From NCBI RefSeq assembly GCF_031844705.1, contig NZ_CP134609.1, forward strand, positions 5,704,001 through 5,768,000: a stretch of DNA of 64,000 bases. The letters run 5' to 3'. A program made the position numbers and the translations under genes. The notes beneath the pieces were generated by a model that searched no databases, had not been told where the DNA came from, and saw nothing but the letters and a program-made list of their open reading frames with translations. The stretch is from Streptomyces sp. ITFR-16 (GTDB lineage: Bacteria > Actinomycetota > Actinomycetes > Streptomycetales > Streptomycetaceae). This document shows, piece by piece, positions 8,814 through 18,672 of this stretch. The number at the start of each line of letters is the position of its first letter. The stretch's first letter is position 1.

Positions 8814-9462
8814 ACACCGCGGAGGCGGCAGCGGCCGCCGCGGGGCGCCGCATCAGGAGCGCGGCGAAGGCGCCCGCGACGAACAGCGCCAGGACGGAGA
8901 CGGCCGTGCCCAGCCAGCTCGCGCCGAGCCACTGGGCGCCGATGTAGCCGAGGCCGACGCTGTAGCCCGCCCAGGCCACGCCCGCGACGGCGGACCAGGG
9001 CAGGAATTCCTTCACCTTGCGGTGCGAGGCGCCCGCGCCCAGGGAGACGACGGAGCGCCCGGCGGGTGCGAAGCGCGCGATGACGACGAGGACGCCGCCG
9101 CCCCGGCTCAGGGCCGCGCCCAGACGCTCCTGGGCGGAGGTGAGGCGCCGGGAGCGGGCGATGGCGCGGTCCAGGCGTGCGCCACCGCGCCAGGCCAGCC
9201 GGTAGGCGACGAGGTCGCCCAGCACCGAGGCCGTGGCGGCGCAGAGGATGAGAACCAGGAGCGAGGGGACCTCGGTCACCTGACGGGCGGCGCCCGCCGC
9301 GTCGGCGGCCACGCTCGTGGTGCCCGCGGCGGCGGCCGTGGCGGCGGTGATCACGAGGACCCCGCTGGGCAGCACGGGAAGGAAGACGTCCAGCAGCACG
9401 GAGAGGGCGACCACGGCGTAGATCCATGGGCTGCCGGTCAGCGCACCCACACTCTCGAGCAC
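8800..9462 (-). CDS. DedA family membrane protein
   Basis: A 220-residue protein of the DedA/SNARE-associated superfamily, now linked to undecaprenyl phosphate or lipid flipping. It has about five hydrophobic segments, and the family region RFAPAGRSVVSLGAGASH contains the conserved Arg and Pro-Gly-type turn. An inserted Ala-rich loop follows the first helices. The start is GTG at 9462 with GGGGAG upstream. It converges on the DUF2277 gene with overlapping ends. Confidence 0.85.
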   Translation of the reverse strand: MLESVGALTGSPWIYAVVALSVLLDVFLPVLPSGVLVITAATAAAAGTTSVAADAAGAARQVTEVPSLLVLILCAATASVLGDLVAYRLAWRGGARLDRAIARSRRLTSAQERLGAALSRGGGVLVVIARFAPAGRSVVSLGAGASHRKVKEFLPWSAVAGVAWAGYSVGLGYIGAQWLGASWLGTAVSVLALFVAGAFAALLMRRPAAAAAASAVSTAS

Positions 9463-9697
9463 CTTCTACTCCCCGATTCGGAACAACGCCGCGACGTCGC
9501 AGGGGAGCGGCAGGAGCGGCAGGGCCAGCTGTACAGCGTACGCCTGCCGTTCACCTGGAGATCCATATATATGCGTGATGTTGGGCACCCCGGTGGAGTC
9601 CCGCTGGAGCGCGTACCGCCGGGGAGCGGGTGCCCGGCGGTACGCGAGGTGGTGCGGCGGGCCCGGTCGGTGGCGGGCCCAGGGAGAGAGGCGCGGG

Positions 9698-10156
9698 TCA
9701 GACGGCGACCGGGGAGTTCTGCTCCGGTGCGCGGTCCTGGTCGCGCGGCTCGGGCGCCCGGGAGGTGAACAGCCGTTCCAGGGCCAGGGCGCCGGGCCCG
9801 GTGAAGACGATCAGCAGGAACACCCAGCTGAACATCGCGGACGGTTCGCCGCCGTTCTCCAGCGGGAGGAGCGCGCCGGGCTGGTGGACCTTGAAGTAGG
9901 CGTAGGCCATGGAGCCGGACGAGATCAGGGCGGCCGCGCGCGTGCCGAGGCCCAGGGCGACGAGGCTGCCGCCGACGAGCTGGATCACCGCCGCGTACCA
10001 GCCGGGCCAGGTGCCGGCGGGTATGGACCCGCCGCCCATGGCGCCGCCGAGGACGCCGAAGAGCGAGGCGGCGCCGTGGCAGGCGAAGAGCAGGCCCACG
10101 ACGATGCGGAAGATCGCGAGGACGTAGGGCTGTGCCCGGTTGAGGCGTGTCTGCAT
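9698..10156 (-). CDS. DoxX family membrane protein
   Basis: A 152-residue protein with four membrane helices. The DoxX pattern RIVVGLLFACHGAASLFG at the N-terminus is clear. DoxX proteins associate with redox and sulfur metabolism, but this one cannot be assigned. The ATG at 10156 is preferred: a GGAG lies ten bases upstream and the 17 residues before it in the frame are not family-like. It lies downstream of the PhoD-like gene but has its own promoter region, which contains an iron-box-like palindrome. Confidence 0.85.
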   Translation of the reverse strand: MQTRLNRAQPYVLAIFRIVVGLLFACHGAASLFGVLGGAMGGGSIPAGTWPGWYAAVIQLVGGSLVALGLGTRAAALISSGSMAYAYFKVHQPGALLPLENGGEPSAMFSWVFLLIVFTGPGALALERLFTSRAPEPRDQDRAPEQNSPVAV

Positions 10157-10210
10157 GGGGGGAGGGCTCCTTCGGTCTGGTGGGGACGTGAACCGACTGA
10201 GCGCCAAAGA

Positions 10211-10229
10211 TTAGGTAGCCCTCACCAAT
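10211..10229. promoter_or_regulatory. Iron-box-like palindrome upstream of doxX
   Basis: The 19-base element TTAGGTAGCCCTCACCAAT matches 13 of 19 positions of the DmdR/IdeR iron box (TTAGGTTAGGCTAACCTAA or its complement) and keeps the GGT-N7-ACC core. It lies 55 bases upstream of the DoxX start. It is weaker than the siderophore-operon box at 43848-43866, so binding is uncertain. Confidence 0.35.
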
Positions 10230-10239
10230 ATTTGCAAGT

Positions 10240-11979
<1,740 letters not shown>

Positions 11980-11990
11980 GTGGCCTCCTC

Positions 11991-12072
11991 GCGTCGTTCC
12001 GTACGGACGGGGCCGTACGACGGATGCGTACGACGGTCGCGTACGGCGGCTTCGTACCGTACGGAACGACGC
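11991..12072. repeat. 16-bp perfect inverted repeat enclosing 13-bp CGTACG iterations
   Basis: The arms GCGTCGTTCCGTACGG (11991-12006) and CCGTACGGAACGACGC (12057-12072) are perfect complements separated by 50 bases. CGTACG occurs at 12000, 12014, 12027, 12040 and 12058, and CGTACC at 12053, giving a 13-14-base spacing for the first five. The repeat is between the end of the HNH nuclease gene and the PhoD-like start, with the ribosome site directly behind it. It could be a terminator, a 5' UTR structure or a binding-site array. Confidence 0.75.
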
Positions 12073-12120
12073 GGGAGTGCGGGACGGTTCCGGCTGCTGC
12101 GGCCGGCGTGCGGGACGGGC

Positions 12121-12765
12121 TCAGCAGCCGCTGAGCGCGGACTGCAGGGCGGTCTTCTCGGCGGAGTCGACGGTCAGGTTGTAGTAGTGCTTCACGTGCA
12201 CCCAGGCGCGGGCGTAGGTGCACTTGTACGCGGCGCGCGGGGGCATCCAGGACGCGGGGTCCTTGTCGCCCTTGGACTGGTTGACGTTGTCGGTGACGGC
12301 GATGAGCTGGGGGCGCGTCAGGTCGTTGGCGTACGCCTGGCGCTGGGCGGTGGTCCAGCCGGAGGCGCCCGAGCGCCAGGCCTCGGCGAGCGGCACCATG
12401 TGGTCGATGTCCACGTCGGACGCGGCGGTCCAGGTGGCGCCGTCGTACTCGGAGTACCAGCTCCCGCTGACAGCCGAACAGCTGGAGTTCTGCGTGACGT
12501 TGGTGCCGTCCCGCTTCAGGACGACCTCGCGGGTGTCGCACGCGCCGGACTGGGTGATCCAGTGCGGGAACTTGTCCCGGCTGTAGCCGCTGGACGAGCC
12601 CTCGGCCTGCACGGTGAGCTGGCCCAGATAGGTGCGCGCGGTGGACGCGGCGATCGGGGTGGGCATCGCCGCCTGGGCGCTGGGGGCGGTGAGCAGTCCG
12701 GTGGTTGCGGCGAGGGCGGCGGATGCGGCGAGGACGGCTATGCGACGCGCGTAGACACCTGACAT
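12121..12765 (-). CDS. Secreted HNH endonuclease family protein
   Basis: A 214-residue protein with a Sec signal peptide (Arg-Arg, then a hydrophobic run ending in SAQAA near residue 33). The mature part contains DIDHMVPLAEAW, the HNH His-Val-Pro-Leu signature of the GmrSD-type secreted nucleases, followed by NDLTRPQLIAVTDNVNQSKGD with the conserved Asn and Lys. Paired cysteines in the mature part would form disulfides outside the cell. It probably degrades extracellular DNA as nutrient. The ATG at 12765 has GGGAG nine bases upstream. Confidence 0.9.
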   Translation of the reverse strand: MSGVYARRIAVLAASAALAATTGLLTAPSAQAAMPTPIAASTARTYLGQLTVQAEGSSSGYSRDKFPHWITQSGACDTREVVLKRDGTNVTQNSSCSAVSGSWYSEYDGATWTAASDVDIDHMVPLAEAWRSGASGWTTAQRQAYANDLTRPQLIAVTDNVNQSKGDKDPASWMPPRAAYKCTYARAWVHVKHYYNLTVDSAEKTALQSALSGC

Positions 12766-13058
12766 GCGAACTCCCTTGATGTGGGGGGACCTTGGGCGGG
12801 CGGTCCGTGAACGGCCCGGCCATCGTGGCGGCGCCAGGTTTCCGTGGGGTGGGCGCCAGGTAACAGAGTGGCGACATGGGCACGTCACATCAAGGGGTCT
12901 GACAGAGGGGTTCGTTGTGCGGGGGCGTGCGCGAGTGAGTGCGCGGGCGTACGGAACTGAGGGGGCGGCAGTTTCCGGTACGGGGAGCGGGGGCTCGGAG
13001 CGGGTCCGGCCGGGGGCCGGGATTCCGGTGCGCGCGGGCCGGCCGGAGCGCCGGCGGT
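12766..13058. other. Gene-free interval before the fetB palindrome
   Basis: This stretch between the divergent nuclease and FetB genes holds no convincing gene. It must contain the nuclease promoter on the minus strand. No symmetrical element other than the palindrome that follows was noticed. Confidence 0.4.
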
Positions 13059-13120
13059 CCTAGGGTGTGTCGTCGAACTGGTGTCTGCCGGGCGGCGCCA
13101 GTTCGACGACACGCCCTAGG
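13059..13120. repeat. 23-bp near-perfect palindrome bounded by CCTAGG, MITE- or terminator-like
   Basis: The left arm (13059-13081) begins CCTAGGGTGTGTCGTCGAA, and the right arm (13098-13120) is its complement with one T/C difference, which would still pair as G-U in RNA. The loop is 16 bases. Both outer ends read CCTAGG/CCTAGG. The right end merges with a TAGGCT -10 hexamer (13117-13122) seven bases ahead of the FetB start codon, which suggests leaderless transcription from inside the palindrome. Confidence 0.8.
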
Positions 13121-13128
13121 CTGGCGGC

Positions 13129-13926
13129 GTGCTGCTCCCGGTCAACACCACGCTCGGCATCGTGCTCGCCCTGCTGCTCGTGGCGGCGGCCGGTGTCGCC
13201 GCTCTCGCCTCGCTCGGCCGGTCGCGGGAGATCCTCGTGGCCGGGCTGCGGGCCGCCGTCCAGCTCGCCGCGGTCTCCTCGCTCATCGGCTGGGTGGTCC
13301 ACGCCCTGGCGCCGATGTTCGCCTTCCTGGCGCTGATGTACGCGGTCGCCGTGTGGACCGCGGGCCGCCGGCTCACGGAGAACCGCACGTGGCGGTGGGT
13401 GGCGGTGCCGATCGGGGCGGGGGTGGCGCCGGTCGTCGGCGCGCTCCTGCTCACCGGTCTGGTGCCGGTCCGGGGCATCGCGCTGATCCCGGTGTCCGGG
13501 ATCCTCATCGGGGGAGCGCTGACCGCGACCGTGCTCGGCGGGCGGCGGGCCCTCGATGAACTGTCCACCCGGCACGGTGAGGTGGAGGCGGCGATGGCGC
13601 TCGGACTCCAGGACCGGGAGGCGCGGCTGGAGATCGCCAGGCCCGCAGCGGCGGACGCGCTGCTGCCGGGGCTCGACCAGACCCGGACGGTCGGGCTCGT
13701 CACGCTTCCCGGCGCCTTCGTGGGCATGCTGCTGGGCGGCGCCTCACCGGTGCAGGCGGGTGCCGTACAGCTGTTCGTGCTGGTAGCCCTGATGGCCGTT
13801 CAGGCGGTGGCCGTCGCGGTGGTGCTGGAGCTGATGGCGCGCGGGCTGCTGCACCGGGACGCGGATGCGGACGGGGAGCGGCGCGGGGTGCGGTGGCCGC
13901 GCGGCGCCTCCCGGCGGACCGATTAG
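13129..13926 (+). CDS. FetB/UPF0014 family ABC permease
   Basis: A 265-residue membrane protein with about seven helices and the family signature LPGAFVGMLLGGASP. FetB with its ATPase FetA exports iron in E. coli. No FetA gene lies next to it, so the ATPase partner must be elsewhere or the protein acts differently. The start is GTG at 13129 without a ribosome site; TAGGCT is positioned as a -10 box just upstream, giving a leaderless message. The TAG stop overlaps the stop of the convergent HAD gene by four bases. Confidence 0.85.
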   Translation: MLLPVNTTLGIVLALLLVAAAGVAALASLGRSREILVAGLRAAVQLAAVSSLIGWVVHALAPMFAFLALMYAVAVWTAGRRLTENRTWRWVAVPIGAGVAPVVGALLLTGLVPVRGIALIPVSGILIGGALTATVLGGRRALDELSTRHGEVEAAMALGLQDREARLEIARPAAADALLPGLDQTRTVGLVTLPGAFVGMLLGGASPVQAGAVQLFVLVALMAVQAVAVAVVLELMARGLLHRDADADGERRGVRWPRGASRRTD

Positions 13927-14585
13927 CGCGCGTCGATGTGCAGGACGACCGAGCCGTCGGCCGCCGCCTCCACCCGGATCCGGGTCAGGTCCTCGACGTG
14001 GACGTCGGGGGAGAAGGCCGCCGCGCGCGGGCCGACGCCCACGACGCGCATGCCCGCCGCCCGGCCCGCCTGGATGCCCGCCTCGGAGTCCTCGAAGACG
14101 ACGCAGTCCGCCGCGTCGAAGCCGACGGCCGCCGCACCCTTGAGGAAGCCCTCCGGGTCCGGCTTGCTGGCGCCGACGCTCTCGGCGGTGATGCGGAGGT
14201 CCGGCATCCGCAGCCCGGCCGCGGTCATCCGCGCCGTGGACAGCGCGCGGTCGGCCGAGGTGACCAGGGCGTGCGGGAGCGCGGCGATCGCGTCCATGAA
14301 GGCGGGGGCGCCGCCGACCGGGACCACGCCGTCGGTGTCGGCGGTCTCCTCGGCGAGCATCAGCCGGTTGTCCGCGTAGTTCTGCTCGACCGGGCGGTCC
14401 GGGAGCAGGACCGCCATCGTGGCGTACCCCTGCCGGCCGTGGACGACCTTGAGCACCGCCTCCGGGTCCAGGCCCTGCCGCAGCGCCCAGCGCCGCCAGC
14501 AGCGCTCCACGACGGCGTCGGAGTTCACCAGGGTGCCGTCCATGTCGAGCAGGAGGGCGCGGGCGGTGAGGGCGGTGGCCGGCAT
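13923..14585 (-). CDS. HAD-IA family sugar-phosphatase-like hydrolase
   Basis: A 220-residue haloacid-dehalogenase-type phosphatase. Motif I is DMDGTLVNSD near residue 14, motif II is the Thr/Ser in LVTSADRA, motif III is the Lys in SKPDPEGFLKGA, and motif IV is VFEDSEAGIQAG. The order and the cap after motif I match the beta-phosphoglucomutase/sugar-phosphatase subfamily. The ATG at 14585 with GGAG upstream is chosen over an ATG 30 codons earlier. It converges on FetB with a four-base overlap of stops. Confidence 0.9.
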   Translation of the reverse strand: MPATALTARALLLDMDGTLVNSDAVVERCWRRWALRQGLDPEAVLKVVHGRQGYATMAVLLPDRPVEQNYADNRLMLAEETADTDGVVPVGGAPAFMDAIAALPHALVTSADRALSTARMTAAGLRMPDLRITAESVGASKPDPEGFLKGAAAVGFDAADCVVFEDSEAGIQAGRAAGMRVVGVGPRAAAFSPDVHVEDLTRIRVEAAADGSVVLHIDAR

Positions 14586-14733
14586 GGGCGGGCTCCAGAA
14601 ACAGGGGAAAAAGAGAACAAGCGGCCCCCGCCCGCCGGTCAGGGTGTGCGTACGGAGGCCACTTTGTTTCTCCACGATACAAAAACCGGCCCCCGAAAGC
14701 GAATCCCCTCCGGTCCGGGCTGCCCGTGCCTGC

Positions 14734-15930
14734 TCAGTGGCGCCCCTGTCCGGTGGTGATCGCCTCCAGCGCGCGCCGGGTGTTCGGCCCGTAGGCCCCC
14801 TCCGGGTCGCCCTGGATGTACATCGAGGACTGGAAGTCGCGCACGGCGCTCTCGACCCGGTCCGAGTAGTCGGCGTCGGCCGGGCCCCGGTAGAGCCAGA
14901 TCTCCTGGAGCCGGCGCTGCAGCTCGGCCACCTCCGGGCCGTGGTCGCCGCGCCGCAGCGTGCTGCTGTCCGGTGTCCCGGCCGGCGGCGCCACGCCCTC
15001 GGGCGGGCGGGACTCCTGCGTGGTCGCGGACGGCGACGGGGAGGCCGGCGCAGACGCGGACGCCGAGGCGGAGCGGGAGGCCGAGGCGCTCGGCGGCGGT
15101 GACGCGGAGGCCGAGGTGCTCGCGGAGGGTGAGGCGGTCACCGGCCGGGAGGGGGTGGGTGATGCGGAGGTCTTCGCGGACGCCGACGCCGAGGCGCTCT
15201 CCTCGGGCAGGCTGGCCACGGTGGAGGGCAGGGCCTGGTCCAGATCGGCCTCTCCGCCGCCGTCCCCGTTGAACAGGCCCCCGATGAACGCCGCCGTGCC
15301 CACCACCGTGACGACGGCGGCCCCGGCGGCCAGGGCCGCGAAGGGCCTGCGCCGGCGCGGCTGCACGGGGGCCGGGGCGGCGGTCGGGAGCGCGGTGTGC
15401 GTCCCGTCGGCGGGTCCGCCCGGGTCCCCGGGTCCGGTGGGGGCCACCGCGTCCGGCAGCGGGCCGGGGCCCGGTCCCGGCCCCGGTGCGGGTCCCGCCG
15501 GGTTCAGGAAGAGCGGCATCGTGGTGGCGGCGTCCCCCGGTCGCCCGTCCGGCGCAGGGGCCCGCGACGTGTCGTGGGAGCCGCCCCGCGGCTCGTCCTG
15601 CTGCCTGTCCTGGGGCCCCTCCTGGGGTCCGCCCGGTGCCGTCGCGGCGGGCCGCTCGCCGCCCAGCGTCACGTACGGCCGGATGCGCAGCGGGTCGAAG
15701 TCCTCCGCCGCGGCCATCTCCGCCGACCGTTCGGCGTGCTGCTCGGCGATGCGCCGCTGTTCGGCGGCCCGTTCCTCGGCCGGGACCTCGTGCGGCGCCG
15801 CCGGCCGGCGGCCCTCGGTGTGCTGCGGCTGTCCGGCGTCGCCGTGCGCCGCGCGGCCCGCGCAGGCGCAGCCGGGGCCGGTGCCCGGTCTGCCGTCCGT
15901 ACCGCACTCCGGGCATATATGTCCGGTCAT
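14734..15930 (-). CDS. Membrane-anchored peptidoglycan-binding protein with zinc-ribbon N-terminus
   Basis: A 398-residue protein. The N-terminus MTGHICPECGTDG, with further Cys (GCACAG), looks like a zinc ribbon in the cytosol. A charged and Gly/Pro-rich stretch leads to one membrane helix (AALAAGAAVVTVVGTAAF) near residue 200. Outside lies a long Ser/Ala/Pro tract with SASASA repeats, and a C-terminal PG_binding_1 domain (LRRGDHGPEVAELQRRLQEI and YGPNTRRAL). It would tether the membrane to peptidoglycan. The ATG at 15930 has GGGGAGGGG upstream. It is divergent from the MFS gene at 16066. Confidence 0.85.
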   Translation of the reverse strand: MTGHICPECGTDGRPGTGPGCACAGRAAHGDAGQPQHTEGRRPAAPHEVPAEERAAEQRRIAEQHAERSAEMAAAEDFDPLRIRPYVTLGGERPAATAPGGPQEGPQDRQQDEPRGGSHDTSRAPAPDGRPGDAATTMPLFLNPAGPAPGPGPGPGPLPDAVAPTGPGDPGGPADGTHTALPTAAPAPVQPRRRRPFAALAAGAAVVTVVGTAAFIGGLFNGDGGGEADLDQALPSTVASLPEESASASASAKTSASPTPSRPVTASPSASTSASASPPPSASASRSASASASAPASPSPSATTQESRPPEGVAPPAGTPDSSTLRRGDHGPEVAELQRRLQEIWLYRGPADADYSDRVESAVRDFQSSMYIQGDPEGAYGPNTRRALEAITTGQGRH

Positions 15931-16065
15931 TGTGGGTCCCCTCCCCTTGAACTGCCTGCGATTATGCAGCCCGCTGCCGGGAAGCCCAATCACCCGGCCC
16001 TTCGGCAGGCCATAACGGGACAGAACAGACAGGATGGGGGTGTAGCGGATCCGAGGAGATGTTTC

Positions 16066-18129
16066 ATGGCCCAGCTGAGCCCCCCGGCCCCCGGTGCGGA
16101 CCGCTCGACGCGGTCCGTTCTGGTCGCGATCGGCGCACTGCTTCTCGGCATGCTGCTCGCCGCACTCGACCAGACCATCGTCTCCACCGCGCTGCCGACC
16201 ATCGTCAGCGACCTCGGCGGCCTGGAGCACCTGTCCTGGGTGGTCACCGCCTATCTGCTGGCGTCGACCGCCGCGACACCGCTGTGGGGCAAGCTCGGTG
16301 ACCAGTACGGGCGCAAGAGGCTCTTCCAGATCGCCATCGTCATCTTCCTGATCGGCTCCGCGCTCTGCGGCATCGCCCAGAACATGCCGCAGCTGATCGG
16401 CTTCCGCGCCCTCCAGGGGCTCGGCGGCGGCGGGCTGATGGTGCTGTCGATGGCGATCGTCGGCGACATCGTCCCGCCGCGCGAACGCGGCAAGTACCAG
16501 GGCCTGTTCGGCGCCGTGTTCGGTGCGACGAGCGTCCTGGGCCCGCTGCTCGGCGGCTTCTTCACCGAGCACCTCAGCTGGCGCTGGGTCTTCTACATCA
16601 ACCTCCCCATCGGGGTCGTCGCCCTCGCCGTGATCGCCGCCGTGCTGCACATCCCGGTCCGCCGGACGAAGCACACCATCGACTACCTGGGCACCTTCCT
16701 CATCGCCTCGGTCGCCACCTGCCTGGTCCTCGTCGCCTCGCTCGGCGGCACCACCTGGGCCTGGGGTTCGGCGCAGATCATCGGCCTGGCCGCGCTCAGC
16801 GTCGTCCTGCTGATCGCCTTCGTGGCCGTCGAGCGGCGCGCCGCCGAACCCGTCCTGCCGCTGAAGCTGTTCCGGATCAGGACGTTCAGCCTGGTCGCGG
16901 TGATCAGCTTCGTCGTCGGCTTCGCGATGTTTGGGGCGATGACCTTCCTGCCGACGTTCCTCCAGGTCGTGCACGGCATCACGCCGACCATGTCCGGCGT
17001 GCACATGCTCCCGATGGTCTTCGGGCTGCTCCTCACCTCGACCGCGTCCGGACAGGTCGTCAGCCGGACGGGCCGCTGGAAGGTCTTCCCGGTCGCCGGC
17101 ACCGGCATCACCGCCATCGGGCTGGTGCTGCTGCACCGGCTGACGGAGTCCAGCAGCACCTGGGAGATGAGCGTCTACTTCTTCGTCTTCGGCGCCGGAC
17201 TCGGCCTGGTGATGCAGGTCCTGGTGCTGGTGGTGCAGAACGCCGTCTCGTACCAGGACCTCGGTGTGGCCACGTCCGGGGCGACCTTCTTCCGGTCCAT
17301 CGGCGCCTCGTTCGGCGTAGCCATCTTCGGCACCATCTTCACCAACCGGCTCACCGACAAACTCGGCGCCGCGCTCGCCGGCCGTCCGCTGCCGCCCGGC
17401 GTCGGTGCCGACAGCCTGTCCGCCGACCCGCGCGCCATCGGCCAGCTGCCGCCGGCGCTCCGGGGGCCGGTGATCCACGCGTACTCGACGTCGATCACCG
17501 ATGTGTTCCTGTACGCGGCCCCCGTCGTGCTGGTCGCCTTCGTCTTCGCCTGGTTCCTCAAGGAGGACAAGCTGCGCGGCTCGGTGACCGCGCCCGATCC
17601 CAGCGAGACCCTGGCGTCCAACCCGGTCGAGCGGTCCTCGTACGACGAGTGCGCCCGCGCCCTGTCGGTGCTGGCCACCCGGGAGGGGCGCCGCGAGGTC
17701 TACGTCAGGATCACCGAACGCGCCGGCTACGACCTGCTGCCCGCCGCCAGCTGGATGCTGCTGCGGATCAAACGGCACGGCACGGTCGAGCCCGCCCGGC
17801 TCGCCGAGGTCGCCCCCGTCCCGCTGCGGGTGGTCAGCGACGCGGCCCGGCAGCTGGAGGAGCGCGGACTGGCCCGCCGGGTCGGCGTACAGCTGGTGCT
17901 GACCGAGCCGGGCGCCGAGGCCGTGGTGAAGCTGTCGCAGGCCCGCGAGGACTCGCTCGCCGAGCTGCTGGGCGACTGGTGGGGACCGGACCGGCCGACC
18001 GACCTGGTGGCCCTGGTGTCGGAGCTGACGGCGGAGACGAGCGGGTCGAGCAAGGAGCGCCCGCACAGTCCCGAACCCCGGCGCGACCACGCGGCGGGCC
18101 ATCCGCACCAGCCGCCGGACCCCGTCTAG
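16066..18129 (+). CDS. DHA2-type MFS exporter fused to a C-terminal winged-helix domain
   Basis: A 687-residue protein. Residues 1-500 form a 14-helix EmrB/QacA-type drug exporter, with DQTIVSTALPTIVSDLGG after helix 1 and the helix-5 antiporter motif GPLLGGFF. Residues about 525-640 form a soluble winged-helix domain of MarR-like character, with ASWMLLRIKRHG, LAEVAPVPLRVVSDAARQL and a wing ending GVQLVLTEPGAEAV. Such tails are known in some actinobacterial exporters but are uncommon. The ATG at 16066 follows GAGGAG. The stop overlaps the convergent GNAT stop in a CTAG. Confidence 0.9.
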   Translation: MAQLSPPAPGADRSTRSVLVAIGALLLGMLLAALDQTIVSTALPTIVSDLGGLEHLSWVVTAYLLASTAATPLWGKLGDQYGRKRLFQIAIVIFLIGSALCGIAQNMPQLIGFRALQGLGGGGLMVLSMAIVGDIVPPRERGKYQGLFGAVFGATSVLGPLLGGFFTEHLSWRWVFYINLPIGVVALAVIAAVLHIPVRRTKHTIDYLGTFLIASVATCLVLVASLGGTTWAWGSAQIIGLAALSVVLLIAFVAVERRAAEPVLPLKLFRIRTFSLVAVISFVVGFAMFGAMTFLPTFLQVVHGITPTMSGVHMLPMVFGLLLTSTASGQVVSRTGRWKVFPVAGTGITAIGLVLLHRLTESSSTWEMSVYFFVFGAGLGLVMQVLVLVVQNAVSYQDLGVATSGATFFRSIGASFGVAIFGTIFTNRLTDKLGAALAGRPLPPGVGADSLSADPRAIGQLPPALRGPVIHAYSTSITDVFLYAAPVVLVAFVFAWFLKEDKLRGSVTAPDPSETLASNPVERSSYDECARALSVLATREGRREVYVRITERAGYDLLPAASWMLLRIKRHGTVEPARLAEVAPVPLRVVSDAARQLEERGLARRVGVQLVLTEPGAEAVVKLSQAREDSLAELLGDWWGPDRPTDLVALVSELTAETSGSSKERPHSPEPRRDHAAGHPHQPPDPV

Positions 18130-18614
18130 GCGTCGCCCAGGTCCTTGGCGAACCAGCGCTCGGCGTACGGGTTGCGGTGGTGGAAGGCCGGGACCTCGCG
18201 GTAGCCGTGCTTGGCGTACAGACCGCGTGCCTCGACCAGGTCGTGCCGGGTGTCGAGCCGGAGCAGGCGGATGCCGAAGTCGCGGGCCCGGCGCTCGACG
18301 GCCGCGAGCAGCAGCCCGCCGCCGCCCGTGCCCCGGGCCTCCGGGCGGACGAACACCCGGGTCAGCTCCGCGGTGTCCGCGTCCACCACGACCAGACCCG
18401 CGCAGGCCGCCGCGCCGCCGTCCAGCCGGCCCACGACGAACTCGCCGGCCGGCGGTACGAGCAGCTCGGCGCCGTCGTCGGTGAGCCCCTCGTCGATCTC
18501 GCCGGCCGTGGCGGGACGCCCCCAGTAGCGCCCGGCGACCTCGGCGTAGTAGTCCCGGCGCAGCAGGGCGGCGTCCGGGGAGTCGAAGCGTTCGGGCGTC
18601 ACGGTCCACGTCAT
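18126..18614 (-). CDS. GNAT family N-acetyltransferase
   Basis: A 162-residue GNAT protein with the acetyl-CoA motif RPEARGTGGGGLLL and the typical ARGLYAKHGYREV ending before a short C-terminal tail. The four-glycine run within motif A is unusual but the surrounding strand and helix are normal. The acceptor is unknown. The ATG at 18614 has AGGATGG upstream. It ends inside the last codon of the MFS fusion gene, on the opposite strand, and starts 58 bases from the divergent serpin gene. Confidence 0.85.
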   Translation of the reverse strand: MTWTVTPERFDSPDAALLRRDYYAEVAGRYWGRPATAGEIDEGLTDDGAELLVPPAGEFVVGRLDGGAAACAGLVVVDADTAELTRVFVRPEARGTGGGGLLLAAVERRARDFGIRLLRLDTRHDLVEARGLYAKHGYREVPAFHHRNPYAERWFAKDLGDA

Positions 18615-18672
18615 TGGGCCATCCTGGCTTGCGCGTGACTGTACGAAGAAACTATTTACGCAAGGGGCTTCG

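Noticed and set aside
9463..9697. tRNA or small RNA in the doxX-dedA gap, suggested by the AT-rich CATATATATG
   Set aside because: No cloverleaf, no T-loop motif and no terminator; the AT patch is more likely promoter DNA of dedA.
14734..18609. 1291-codon minus-strand frame
   Set aside because: Only its end (from 15930) is a real gene; the rest is the antisense of the MFS fusion gene.
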